Shown piece after piece: positions 52,445-62,363 of a stretch of DNA of 64,000 bases. The number at the start of each line of letters is the position of its first letter. Position 1 is the first letter of the stretch. Both the position numbers and the translations under genes were made by a program. The DNA comes from JAEUHO01 sp046350655 (GTDB lineage Bacteria; Planctomycetota; PLA2; JAEUHO01). The notes beneath the pieces were generated by a model. The model was not told the DNA's origin. It was given only the letters and a program-made list of their open reading frames with translations, and did no database searches. The stretch spans positions 372,001 to 436,000 of the forward strand of contig JAXMAB010000007.1 of NCBI GenBank assembly GCA_046350655.1, written 5' to 3'.

Positions 52445-53974
52445 CTACTGCGGCGGCGGCGGGGCCGCGACGGTCGCGCACGGGAGCCGGACGGTGAACC
52501 GCGCGCCGCCCTCCGGGGCGTCCCCCACCTCGAGCGTGCCCCCGTGCCGGACGACGATGCCGTAGGAGACGAACAGGCCGAGGCCGGTCCCGCCGTCGCG
52601 CGCGGTGAAGAAGGGCTCGAAGATCCGGTCGCGGATCGCGGGGTCCACGCCGGGCCCCTCGTCGCGCACCTCGAGGACGACGCGGTCGCCCTCGGTCCGC
52701 AGCGCGACGACCACGGCCTCGCCCTCGTCCACCGCCTGCAGCGCGTTCGTCATCAGGTTGAGCGCGACCTGGTGGAGCTGGGCCGCGTCGCCGAGCACGG
52801 GCGGGACGGGCGCGAGCTCGCGGCGGACCTCGACGCGCTCGCGGTGGGCCGCCGGGCCGGCCGTCCGGAGCACGTCCTCGACGAGCCCGCGGAGGTCGAC
52901 GGGCGCGAGGGCGCGCGCGCCGGGGCGCGCGACGTCGAGCATGCTCTTGACGAGCCCGAGGCCGCGGGTCGCGGTCCGCTCGACGACGGCGAGGTCCTCG
53001 GCGACCGAAGGGTCGCGGTTGTCGGCGCGGGCGCTCTGCACGCACCCGACGATGCCCCCGAGGAGGTTGTTGAACTCGTGCGCGAGGCCGCCCGCCAGCG
53101 TGCCGAGCGAGGCCATCTTGGCGGCCTGCACGAGGCGGTCCTGCGTGGCGCGGAGCTCGTCGAGGGCCGCGGTGCGCTCGGCCAGGGTGCGCGCGAGGTC
53201 GGCGGTCTTGCGCGCGACCTCCGCCTCGAGGCCGGCGGTCGAGCGCGACAGCGCGTCGCGCATGCCGTCGACGTCGCGCGCGAGGGCCCCGAGCTCGTCG
53301 CGGCGCGCCGCCGTCGGGCCCACGGGCGTCGCGAGGTCGCCCGCGGCCATCCGCGCCACGTCGGCGCGCAGGCGCGCCACGGGCCGCAGGACCAGCCAGA
53401 AGAGCGCGAAGGCGAGCAGGGCGCCGAGGCCCGCGAGCAGCAGCGCGAGCCGCGTCGCGAGCCGCTCCCGCCGGTCGGCCGAGGACGCCTCGGCGCGCGC
53501 CGCGTCCTCGCGCCGCAGCACCTCGAGGACGCGCTCGATGCGGTCGGCGGCGCGGGCCTCCATGAGGTCCGTCACCGCCGCCACCCGCTCGCCCGTCTCG
53601 CGCGTGCGCGCGCGCACGCGGGCCGTGAGCGCCTGGCGCAGCGCGTCGACGTCCACGCGGTCGGGGTGGGTGCGGTCGCGGTACAGGGTCAGCGGCTCGA
53701 CCTCGAGCCACTCGCGCGTCCGGCCGTCCACGTGCTCGACGACGTCCACCGTGAACGCGCCGCCGCTCCGCACGAGGTCGCGGGCGAGCCCGCGGAGCGC
53801 CTGCTCGGCCGCGACCTCGGCCCGGTGCGCGTCGTCGAGCGCCGCCGCGCGGTCGTGGGCCGTGAGCCGGAGCACCACGACGGCGCCGAGCACCAGCACG
53901 ACCCCGGCGACGAGCAGGAGCGTGCGCGGGACCAGCGAGGCCCACCACGCGACGCGGCCCGCGGCGGCGGTCAC
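52445..53974 (-). CDS. Membrane sensor histidine kinase
   Basis: 509 residues. TM1 (about 16-38), a periplasmic helical domain (about 40-173), TM2 (about 174-197), HAMP (about 197-250), a coiled coil, HisKA (AKMASLGTLAGGLAHEFNNLL, His 299) and HATPase (NLMTNALQAV, DEGPGVD, GGTGLGLFVSYGIV). Cognate to the regulator 10 nt downstream. Its GTG overlaps the stop of the periplasmic binding-protein gene upstream, suggesting that protein is a sensor partner. Confidence 0.93.
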   Translation of the reverse strand: MTAAAGRVAWWASLVPRTLLLVAGVVLVLGAVVVLRLTAHDRAAALDDAHRAEVAAEQALRGLARDLVRSGGAFTVDVVEHVDGRTREWLEVEPLTLYRDRTHPDRVDVDALRQALTARVRARTRETGERVAAVTDLMEARAADRIERVLEVLRREDAARAEASSADRRERLATRLALLLAGLGALLAFALFWLVLRPVARLRADVARMAAGDLATPVGPTAARRDELGALARDVDGMRDALSRSTAGLEAEVARKTADLARTLAERTAALDELRATQDRLVQAAKMASLGTLAGGLAHEFNNLLGGIVGCVQSARADNRDPSVAEDLAVVERTATRGLGLVKSMLDVARPGARALAPVDLRGLVEDVLRTAGPAAHRERVEVRRELAPVPPVLGDAAQLHQVALNLMTNALQAVDEGEAVVVALRTEGDRVVLEVRDEGPGVDPAIRDRIFEPFFTARDGGTGLGLFVSYGIVVRHGGTLEVGDAPEGGARFTVRLPCATVAAPPPPQ

Positions 53975-54990
53975 CGCCCGCCTCCCGCCGGGGCCGCCGC
54001 GGGGCGGGCGCGCCGCAGCCGGTCGGCGCGCGCGAGGAACGGCAGCGGCGGGTCGAGGCCCTCGGCGGCGGCGGCCTCGAGGTCGACCCAGACCTCGGTC
54101 GTCCGCACGACGAGCCGGACCGGCTCGTCGCCGGGCGCCGCCGTGGACGCGCGCCGGGCGGCCTCCGCGGTGACGCGGCCGAGCAGCGCGGCGTCGGGCA
54201 CCACGACCACGGCCGCGCCCTCGCCGAACCGCGCCCGGTCCATGGAGAGCAGCGGGACGCGCAGGCTGCGCGCGCGGGCCACGAGGCCCGCGAACGGCTC
54301 GCGGGTCTCGCCGGCGCCGAGCGGCAGGTCGAGGATCACGTCGGGCGGCACCGACGCGTCCGTGGACCACCGCACGCCGGTCGACGCCTCCGCGCGGGCG
54401 AGCAGCGCCGCGACGTCCGCCGGCACCTGCGTCCACGGGAGCAGCGCGGTCGGGGTCGGCCGTCCGGGCAGGAGGTCGAGGACGACGCGGGCGAGCCGCT
54501 CGAGGGGCAGTTCCGACCGCACGGTCGCGAACGGCGCCGGCCGGCGCGGCGCGTCCGGGAACGCGGCGAACCCGAGGGAGACCGCCACGTCGACGGACAC
54601 GCACGGCAGCCGGCCGGTCGCCCCCTCGAACGCCGTGGCCGCGACCGACGCCGACGCGCCGCGCCCCATCGCGACGACGAACGGCGCGCCCGCGTCGCGG
54701 ACCTCGCGGGCGGCGAGCGCCCACCCGGCGGCGTCGTCCGTGGCCGGCGCCTTCCGGCACGCCCGCGGGAGGTTGGCCTCCTCGAGGCCGAGGCGGAGGC
54801 CGTCGTACGCCTTCACGAGCGTGGCGTCGTCGTCCACGAAGACCGGCACGACGCACCCCGTGGCCGAGCCAGGGTCGCCCCCGCGCGCGGGCGCCGCCGC
54901 CGCCGCGAGGACGACGAGCGCCGCCGCGGCGACGAGGCGGCCGCGGGTCGGCCGGGCCGGGGGGGACGCGACGGTCCGCATGGCCGCCAT
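53971..54990 (-). CDS. Periplasmic ABC-type binding protein partner of the kinase
   Basis: 339 residues. Signal peptide (LVAAAALVVLAAAAAPARGGD), then a two-lobe Rossmann-like fold (GCVVPVFVDDDATLVKAYDG, APFVVAMGRGASASVAATA, PPDVILDLPLG, VPLLSMDRARFGEGAAVVVV) resembling ABC substrate-binding proteins of the TrpX/PF04392 type. Translationally coupled to the kinase (GTGA), so most simply it binds a small ligand and signals to the kinase's periplasmic domain. Start uncertain between ATG 54990 and ATG 54981. Confidence 0.78.
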   Translation of the reverse strand: MAAMRTVASPPARPTRGRLVAAAALVVLAAAAAPARGGDPGSATGCVVPVFVDDDATLVKAYDGLRLGLEEANLPRACRKAPATDDAAGWALAAREVRDAGAPFVVAMGRGASASVAATAFEGATGRLPCVSVDVAVSLGFAAFPDAPRRPAPFATVRSELPLERLARVVLDLLPGRPTPTALLPWTQVPADVAALLARAEASTGVRWSTDASVPPDVILDLPLGAGETREPFAGLVARARSLRVPLLSMDRARFGEGAAVVVVPDAALLGRVTAEAARRASTAAPGDEPVRLVVRTTEVWVDLEAAAAEGLDPPLPFLARADRLRRARPAAAPAGGGR

Positions 54991-55073
54991 CGGACCACGC
55001 CGGGCCCGCCTCGGCAACCGCAGCGGCCCCGCACGGCTTCGGCGCCGACCGGTCGCGTCGGTAGGATCCGGCG

Positions 55074-56624
55074 GTGCGCCTCGCCGCGATCGACATCGGG
55101 TCGAACTCGATCCACATGATCGTCGTGGACGCCGTGCCCGGCCGCGACCTGCGGATCGTCGCCCGCGAGAAGGACATGGCGCGCCTCGGCGACAGCGCGT
55201 TCGCGGAGGGCCACCTCTCCGCCAGCGTGCAGGCCCGCGCCCTGTCGTCGATCGCGCGGTTCCTCGAGCTGGCCCGCCGGCTCGAGGTCGAGGCCGTGCT
55301 CGCGTCGGCCACGAGCGCCGTGCGGGAGGCGGCCAACGGCAAGGCCTTCCTCGCGCTCGTGCGCAAGCAGACGGGCCTCTCGGTCTCGCTCCTCTCGGGC
55401 CAGGAGGAGGCGCGGCTCATCTACCTCGCCGTCCGCGACGCGATGGAGCTCAAGGGCCCGACGTCGCTCGTCGTAGACGTCGGCGGGGGCAGCACCGAGC
55501 TGATCCTCGGCGACGCGACGTCGATGCGCTGGGCCGAGAGCCTCCCGCTCGGCGTGCTCCGGCTCAACGCCCGCTTCCAGGGCGACCGGGCGCTCGGCAA
55601 GCGGAAGCGCCGGGCCCTGCGCGACCACGTGCGCGGCCTGCTCGCCGACGGCCTGCGGCGCGCCCGCGGCGCCCGCACCGGCCGCGTCGTGGGCACGGCC
55701 GGGACCGTGAACGCCGTCGTGCGCCTCCTCCTCGCCGAGGAGGGCTTCCTGGTCGAGCCGGACACCCCGGGCGTCCAGCGGATCCCGGCGGACGCGATCC
55801 ACGAGCTCTCGGAGCGGATGCTCGGCATGCCCATGGCCGACCGCCTCGAGCTCCCGGGCCTCGACCCGGCGCGCGCCGACACGCTGGGCCTCGGCGCCCT
55901 CGTCGTCGACGAGGTCCTGGCCGGCGTCGGCGTGGACGAGATCCGCACGTGCCGCGCCGCGGTCCGCGAGGGGATGGTGCTCGACTACCTCGCGACGCAC
56001 CCCGAGACGCCCGCGCGGAAGTCGTCGCAGGACGTGCGCGAGCGGAGCGTCCGCGACGCCGTGGCGCGGTACGGCGACACGATCGAGCACGGCGAGCAGG
56101 TCTCGCGCCTCGCGTTGTCGCTGTTCGACGGCACGCGCGCGCTCCACCGCCTCGGGCCCGCCGAGCGCGAGCTGCTGCACTTCGCGGCCCTGCTCCACGA
56201 CGTCGGCCACCACGTCGAGCAGCGCCGCCACCACAAGCACTCGTACTACCTCGTCCGCAACGCGGAGCTGCAGGGCTTCGACCCGGAGGAGATCGAGCAG
56301 GTCGCCGTGCTCTGCCGCTACCACCGCCGCGGCGCGCCCAAGGACGACCACGAGGAGTGGGCCGGCGTGCCCGCGAAGGCGCGCGACCGCCTGCGCACGC
56401 TCATCGGGATCCTCCGCGTCGCCGACGGCCTCGACCGCGGCCACGCCGCCACCGTCGACGCCGTCGAGGTGACCGTACGCCGGCAGGCCGTCGTCGTCCG
56501 CGTCGTCGGCAAGGACGCGGTCGAGCTCGACGTGTGGGGCGCGCGCAACAAGGTGGACGTGCTCGAGGAGTGCCTCGGGCGCCGGGTCGAGCTCGAGGCC
56601 GGGCCCCGGCCGCGTCGGCGCTGA
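55074..56624 (+). CDS. ppx: Ppx/GppA-family phosphatase with HD domain
   Basis: 516 residues. Actin-like ATPase fold at the N-terminus: LAAIDIGSNSIHMIVVD, ASATSAVREAANG, LLSGQEEARLIY and VVDVGGGSTELI, then an HD domain (FAALLHDVGHHVEQRRHHKHSYYLV, CRYHRRGAPK). Such enzymes hydrolyse polyphosphate and/or pppGpp; sequence alone does not decide. GTG start 83 bp from the divergent binding-protein gene. The C-terminal part lies in the CYTH-like or RNA-binding tail region of longer family members. Confidence 0.9.
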   Translation: MRLAAIDIGSNSIHMIVVDAVPGRDLRIVAREKDMARLGDSAFAEGHLSASVQARALSSIARFLELARRLEVEAVLASATSAVREAANGKAFLALVRKQTGLSVSLLSGQEEARLIYLAVRDAMELKGPTSLVVDVGGGSTELILGDATSMRWAESLPLGVLRLNARFQGDRALGKRKRRALRDHVRGLLADGLRRARGARTGRVVGTAGTVNAVVRLLLAEEGFLVEPDTPGVQRIPADAIHELSERMLGMPMADRLELPGLDPARADTLGLGALVVDEVLAGVGVDEIRTCRAAVREGMVLDYLATHPETPARKSSQDVRERSVRDAVARYGDTIEHGEQVSRLALSLFDGTRALHRLGPAERELLHFAALLHDVGHHVEQRRHHKHSYYLVRNAELQGFDPEEIEQVAVLCRYHRRGAPKDDHEEWAGVPAKARDRLRTLIGILRVADGLDRGHAATVDAVEVTVRRQAVVVRVVGKDAVELDVWGARNKVDVLEECLGRRVELEAGPRPRRR

Positions 56625-56736
56625 CGGCCGCCGCCGCGGGTCGCGGCGGGTCGCGGCGGGTCGCGGCGCGTCCCGCCGGGTCCCGTCCCGTCGCGTCGCG
56701 CCGACGAGCGGCCCGCGGCGGTCCCGCCCCGGGGTA

Positions 56737-56747
56737 CGCGAGGCCCG
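56737..56747 (+). repeat. Dispersed word CGCGAGGCCCG
   Basis: Exact copy in the 172-bp convergent gap between ppx and tsaD, which also holds GGTCGCGGC/GGTCCCGTC repeats at 56636-56700. Confidence 0.8.
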
Positions 56748-56796
56748 CTCCGCGCCCGGCCACCCTCCCGGCCCCCGCGGGGGCCGGCGCCGACGG

Positions 56797-57816
56797 TCAG
56801 TCGACCGCGTACGGGTCGACGTCGACGTCGAGCGGCGAGGTGACGCCGAGCGCGAGCAGCTCCGCGCCGCGCATGGCGATCATGGCCCCGTTGTCGGCGC
56901 AGAGCGCCGGCCGCGGGAACCGGACCCGCAGCCCCGCGGGGGCCCGCTCCGCGAGCACGCGCCGCAGCACGCGGTTCGCGGCGACGCCGCCCCCCACCAC
57001 GAGGTCGCGCACGCCCTCGCGCGCCGCCGCGTCGAGGGACGGGCCCACGAGCGCGTCCACCGCGGTCCGCTCGAACGCGGCGGCCACGTCGGCGGGCGAC
57101 ACCGGCAGGTCGGGGCGGTTCGGGCCGTCGCGCCGGCCGCCCACGCCCTTCAGGTAGTAGAGGACGGCCGTCTTGAGGCCCGAGTAGGAGAACGGCGGGT
57201 CGTCCGGGCCGGGGCGGTACCGCGGGAACGCGACCGCGCCGTCGCGGCCCTCCGTCGCGAGGCGGCTGACCGCCGGCCCGCCGGGCTGCGGCAGGCCCAG
57301 CATCACCGCGACCTTGTCGAAGCACTCGCCGGCCGCGTCGTCGTGGGTCTGCCCGAGGCGCACGATCTCGCGCGGGCCGCGGCACGCGTACAGCGCGGTG
57401 TGGCCGCCCGACGCCACGAGCGCGACGAACGGGTACTCGAGGTCGGGGTGGTCGGCGCGCGCGGCGATCGCGTGGGCCTCGATGTGGTGCACCGCGAGCA
57501 ACGGCAGCCCGCGCGCGAGCGCGAGGGCCTTCGCGAACGCGACCCCCACGAGCAACGAGCCCACGAGGCCCGGCCGCGTCGTGACCGCGACCGCGCCGAG
57601 GTCGTCGAGGGTCACGCCCGCCTCCGCGACCGCGCGGCGGACGATGACGCCGACGCGCTCCGCGTGGGCCCGGCTCGCGATCTCCGGGACGACGCCCTGG
57701 AATGCCGCGTGGAGCTCGTGCTGGCTCCAGATGACGTTCGACAGCACCTCGCGGCCGTCGCGGACGACGCCGGCGGCGGTGTCGTCGCAGGAGGTGTCGA
57801 GCCCGAGGACCAGCAT
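56797..57816 (-). CDS. tsaD: tRNA N6-adenosine threonylcarbamoyltransferase
   Basis: 339 residues. It transfers the threonylcarbamoyl group to A37 of ANN-decoding tRNAs. It has LGLDTSCDDTAAGVV (CDD in place of the usual CDE), VVPEIASRAH, the metal-binding VHHIEAHAIA, LVASGGHTALY, GECFDKVAVMLGL and VVGGGVAANRVLR. The ATG at 57816 is 9 nt after the ctpA stop. Confidence 0.97.
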   Translation of the reverse strand: MLVLGLDTSCDDTAAGVVRDGREVLSNVIWSQHELHAAFQGVVPEIASRAHAERVGVIVRRAVAEAGVTLDDLGAVAVTTRPGLVGSLLVGVAFAKALALARGLPLLAVHHIEAHAIAARADHPDLEYPFVALVASGGHTALYACRGPREIVRLGQTHDDAAGECFDKVAVMLGLPQPGGPAVSRLATEGRDGAVAFPRYRPGPDDPPFSYSGLKTAVLYYLKGVGGRRDGPNRPDLPVSPADVAAAFERTAVDALVGPSLDAAAREGVRDLVVGGGVAANRVLRRVLAERAPAGLRVRFPRPALCADNGAMIAMRGAELLALGVTSPLDVDVDPYAVD

Positions 57817-57825
57817 CGCGCGCGG

Positions 57826-59196
57826 TCAGCCCTTCCGCGGCGCGGCGGTGCCGGGCTTGTCCTCGCGGATGTCCTGCAGCAGCAGGTTCTGGCCGATCAG
57901 CTCGAGCGCGCGCTCGAGCTGCGGGTCGAGCCAGTCCGCGGGCACGTCCGGGAACGGCAGGGGCGCGCTCCAGACGGCCTCCTCCTGGTTGTCGAAGGCC
58001 TGCCCCAGCTTCTTGCGGTCGTCCGGCGTCAGGTCGACGACGACGTCCGGCGGGAGGCCCGCGGGCGTCTCGGGGTGCTTCGGGTCGCGCGCGTACGAGC
58101 GGCCGTTCGGCGTCACGTACCGCGCGCTCGTCAGCTTCACGGCGGCGTCGCGGCCCGGGACCTCGGTGATGTTCTGCACGAGGAACTTGCCGTAGGTGCG
58201 CGTGCCGAGCACGACGCCGCGCCGGTGGTCCTGGATGCACCCCGCGAACACCTCGCTCGCGCTGGCGGTGTGGCCGTCCACCAGCACGACGAGCCCGATG
58301 TGGTCGGGGATCGTGTCGTCGGCGCGCGCGGCCTCGGTGCGCCGCGTGTTGCGGGCGCGGCCCGTCATCCGCACGATGTCGCCGGCGCGGATGAAGCGGT
58401 CGGCGATGCGCACCGTCGCGGGCAGCACCCCGCCGCCGTTGCTCCGCAGGTCCACCACGAGCGCGGTCACGCCGTCGGCGACCATCGCGTCGAGCGCCTG
58501 GTCGAAGTCGGCGGGCGTCGTCTCGACGAACTCCGAGATCCGGAGGTACCCGACCTTGCCGTCCTTGCCGATCCGGCGCGGGAAGACCGTCGTCGGGCGG
58601 ATGTCGCCGCGCACGATGGTCACCTGCCGCAGCGCGGGCACCGCGCTCTCGGGCGCGTCCTTCGCCGCCGGCGACTTCACCGTCACGACCACGGACGACC
58701 CGACGGGCCCCTTCAGCACGCGGATGTTCTCGGGCTTCGACAGGTCCACCTCGGCCAGCGCCTTCCCGGCGACGTGGGTGATGACCTCGCCGATGCGCAG
58801 CCCGGCCGTGGCCGCCGGCCCGCCGGGGTAGAGGCCCGCGATCCTGAGCCCCTCCTTCTCGAGCACGTCGATCTTGACGCCGACGCCCGCGTAGTGCCCC
58901 GCGGTGTCGTCCACCCACTTCCGGTACTCCTCCGGGGGGATGAAGTCGTTGTACTCGTCGGGCAGGCTGCGGACGTACCCGTCCACCGCGGCATAGAACG
59001 CGTCGCGCGACTGCGTCTCGCTCAGCTCGTCCACGTACGTGTCGGCGACCATGCGCCGGACGAACGCGAACTCCTCCTCGTCCCAGACGACGGGCGAGGT
59101 GGGCTTCGCGTCCGCCGACCGGGCGACGTGGACGGCGACGAGCAACGCGACCGCGGACAGCGGCGCGAGGATCCAGGCGACGATCGTAGGCCTCAT
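57826..59196 (-). CDS. ctpA: Carboxyl-terminal processing protease (S41A)
   Basis: 456 residues. N-terminal anchor (IVAWILAPLSAVALLVAVHV), a helical cap, a PDZ domain (about 100-175: GVGVKIDVLEKEGLRIAGL, GLRIGEVITHVAGK) and the S41 core with DGHTASASE (catalytic Ser within 310-315) and TYGKFLVQ (Lys 337), forming the Ser-Lys dyad. It cleaves periplasmic proteins from their C-termini. It probably forms a two-gene unit with tsaD. Confidence 0.95.
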   Translation of the reverse strand: MRPTIVAWILAPLSAVALLVAVHVARSADAKPTSPVVWDEEEFAFVRRMVADTYVDELSETQSRDAFYAAVDGYVRSLPDEYNDFIPPEEYRKWVDDTAGHYAGVGVKIDVLEKEGLRIAGLYPGGPAATAGLRIGEVITHVAGKALAEVDLSKPENIRVLKGPVGSSVVVTVKSPAAKDAPESAVPALRQVTIVRGDIRPTTVFPRRIGKDGKVGYLRISEFVETTPADFDQALDAMVADGVTALVVDLRSNGGGVLPATVRIADRFIRAGDIVRMTGRARNTRRTEAARADDTIPDHIGLVVLVDGHTASASEVFAGCIQDHRRGVVLGTRTYGKFLVQNITEVPGRDAAVKLTSARYVTPNGRSYARDPKHPETPAGLPPDVVVDLTPDDRKKLGQAFDNQEEAVWSAPLPFPDVPADWLDPQLERALELIGQNLLLQDIREDKPGTAAPRKG

Positions 59197-59313
59197 GGGA
59201 CCCCCGGGGGACGCCGGCGATTCTAGACCCTCGGGACGGCCCCGGGGCCGACCGTTCCGCCGGCCCCGCCCGGCGGCCGGCCCCGGCCCCGCGGACGGTC
59301 GAGCTCCCGGGAC

Positions 59314-59324
59314 CGCGAGGCCCG
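59314..59324 (+). repeat. Dispersed word CGCGAGGCCCG
   Basis: Exact copy within GGGACCGCGAGGCCCG, just 3' of the stop of the sigma-fusion gene, in the 138-bp gap before ctpA. Confidence 0.8.
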
Positions 59325-59334
59325 GCGGCCGCCG

Positions 59335-62273
59335 TCACCGCGGGGCGATCGGGACCGTCAGGGGCACGGCCCGGGCCTCGCCCGGCACCGCGACGCCCTT
59401 CACGAACGCCTGCGACTGCACGACCGAGCGGTGCGTCGCGCTCCCGGACAGCTGCGTCACCCAGAGCTCGCCGGTGTACGTCCCGGGCAGCAGCCCGCGC
59501 ACGACGAACGTCCCGTCGGGCCGCGGCTCGGCCGACCACGTGAGCGGGCTCCACGCCGGGTCCTTCTCCGACGCGCCGCCGGGCGGGGCGTCGTCGCGCC
59601 GGAACGTGAGGTCGTCCACGCCCCCCGCGTCGCCGAGGCCCGTGAGCGTCACCTCGATCCACGGCAGCGGCGGCACGACGAGGTCCACCGGGACCGTCGC
59701 GCCGTCGGCGACGGTCACGGCCCGGGCGCCGAGCCCGGCGACGAGCTCGTCGCGCCGGCCTTCGGTGCCGGGGTGGAGGACCGCGCCGCGCGGCAACGCG
59801 ACCACGAGCCACGCCCCGGGCGGCGCGCCCTCGACGCGATACGTCCCGTCGGGCGCGACGTCGGCGACGAGCTGCCCCTGCGACGCATGCGCCACGACCT
59901 TCATCGGTCCCGCCGGCGCGGGCCCGGCCACCGTCACGCGCCCCGCGAGCGTCGCGCCGCGGGACAGCGTCACGACGAGCGGCTCGCGCGCCACGGCGGG
60001 GTCGAAGCCCGCCCGGAAACAGACCGCGAGGCCCGGCGCACGCACGGTCAACGCGACCGGGCCCGGCGCGTCCGGGGCGACGCGGAAGGCGCCGTCCGCG
60101 TCCGTGCGGACCTCCACCACCGGCGCGTCGAGGCCCACGATCTCGAGGCCCAGGGTCCCGGACGCCGGCCGGTTCGTCGGCGCCCACGCGACGCCGCCAC
60201 GCTGCACGCAGACCGACGCGTCCGCGACGGGCCGGCCCTCGGGGTCCACGACGCGCCCGCGGACGGTCGCCTCGCGCTCGAGCCGCACCTCGACGGGCGC
60301 CGACGCCGCGCCCGGCGGGACCGTGACCTTCGGGACCGACGCCTTCACGTAGCCCTCGGCGGCGACCTCGACGGCCACGTCGCGGGCCTCGAGCGGGCCG
60401 AGGTCGAAGCGGCCGTCCGGCGCGACCACCTCGACGGGCCCGAGCGCGGTCGCGAGCGCGGTCTCGACGAACTGCGCGAGCAGGTCCACCTCCGTGGCCG
60501 CGGGGCGCACCGCGAGGCGGAACCTGCCGACGGGCTCGCCGTCGGCGCCCACGACCCGCCCCATGAGGCGGCCGCTCGCGCCGAACCGCATCCGCACGTC
60601 CGCCGCGCCGGTCCGGGCGGGCGGCGTCATGACGGGCGCCAACCCGGGCAGGTAGCCGTGCACGGGCCCGGCGCCCGGCGGGACCGCCTCGATCACGAAC
60701 GTGCCGTCGGGACGGACGTCGGCGTCGTAGCCCGCGAGGCCGCCGTCGCGCGTGACGAGGACGCGGGCCCCGACGGCCGGCGTCCCGTCGGCGAGCGACG
60801 CGACGCCGCCCACGCGGTCGGCGGCGGCGAGCGCGACCTCGGGCACGTCGAGGGTCCCCGCCGCGGGCACCGTCAGCGCGAGCACCTTCGACGCGTGGCC
60901 CTCGGCCTCGACGACGAGGACCGCGCGGCCTTCGGCGACGTGCCCCGCCTCGAAGCGCCCGGCGGCGTCGGTGACGACGAGCGCCTGCCGCCACGGCAAC
61001 CGGTCCACGCGCGCGAGGACGAACTGCAGCGGGTTCGGCGGCCGGAGGGCGATCGCGACGCGCGCGCCCGGGCGCGGCGCGCCGTCGGCGCCGCGCACGA
61101 CCCCGCGGACCGTGGCGCCTTCGCCGAGCACGAGATCGTCGAGCCGCGCCCGCTCCCGCGCGACGAAGGCGACCCCGCTGCGCACGGCCATCGCCCGGCC
61201 GTCGGCCTCGAAGAGCACCGCGTACCCGGGCCGCGGCCGCACGCCCTCGAAGCCGTACGCGCCGTCGGCGGCGGTCGTCGTCTCGAGCGTCGAGAAGCGG
61301 TCGTCGGTCCGCACGCCGAGGTAGACGAGCAGCGCGTCGTCGGGGACGAGGCGCACGCGGACGCCGGCGACGGGCGCCCCGGCGGCGTCGACCACGCGGC
61401 CCGCGAGCCGCGCGCCGTCCGCGACGCCGCCGTCGGCCTTCGACGCGAGGCCCGGGGCGTCGCCGGAGGTCGCCGCGGGCGCGGCGGGGCGCGACGCCGC
61501 GCCGCTCGTCGCCGCGGCGGCGAGCGGCGCGTCGCCGGGCGACGCCGTCGGGCCGGCGGCCGCGGGGGCGTCCGGCGCGGGGCCGTCGCCGTCCGCGCCG
61601 CCGCGGACGACGCCCCGCCGACGACCGCGACGGCCACGGCGGCGGCGACGAGCAGGGGTTTCAGGGACGTGGCCACGGCGAGGGTCTCCACGGGGGCGGC
61701 GAGCGGCGACGGGGGCGCGCCGGGCGGCGGCGCGCCCGCGGGCGCGAGCGGCGCAAGCACGAGGCCCCACGCGGCGCGATCGCCGGCGTGGCGCCGGTCG
61801 AGCTCGTCGCGCAGGCGCGCGAGCGCGCGGCGCGTGCGCGTGCGGACGGTCTCGACGGGCACGCCGAGGCGCGCCGCGATCTCGCGGGGCGGCAGGTCGT
61901 CGAAGTACCGCAGGCAGAGCAGGTGCGCCGCGTCCTCGGGCAACGTGGCGAGCGCGTCGAGCACGAGGCGCCGTCGCGCGAGGTGCGCGGCGACGTCGAG
62001 GTCGTCGGAGGCCGCCTCCGGGCGCGCGGCGTCGGTCTCGCGGCGCCGGCGGACGGCGTCCGCGCGCCGACGGTTGGCCGCGAGGCGGCGCACGATGCCG
62101 TGCAGCCACGCCCGCGGCGTGTAGCCCGCGCGGGCGGGTTTCTCGAGGGCCACGACGACGGCGTCCATCGCGAGGTCGTCGGCGTCCGCGTCGCCGCGGA
62201 CGAGCACGCCGGCGAGCCGGCGGACGCCCTCGAGGTCCGCGAGGCCGATCGGGGGGGCGGGCGGCGGGGTCAT
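59335..62273 (-). CDS. ECF sigma factor fused to a membrane helix and carboxypeptidase-regulatory-like domains (one apparent frameshift)
   Basis: About 979 residues once a single missing base is restored in 61595-61622; the span of 2939 nt is one short of a multiple of three. Residues 1-165 are an ECF sigma factor: region 2 (DADDLAMDAVVVALEKPARAG, WLHGIVRRLAANRRRAD) and region 4 (LATLPEDAAHLLCLRYFDDL, PPREIAARLGVPVETVRTRT). A membrane helix (PLLVAAAVAVAVVGGASSA, about 213-231) and an Ala/Pro linker lead to seven or eight carboxypeptidase-regulatory-like beta-sandwich repeats (GRVVDAAGAPVAGVRV, GRVVGADGEPVGRF, GRVVDPEGRPVADASV). Sigma factors with large C-terminal extensions are known in Planctomycetota. 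No anti-sigma gene is adjacent, so the fused region may sense or restrain. Confidence 0.8.
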
Positions 62274-62363
62274 GGCTCCCCCACCATGGCACGGCCCCGC
62301 GCAAGCGGTTCACCGCGGGGGTCCCCGCGGGCGCGGGGCCCCGGCACGCGCCCCGCGGGCGCG

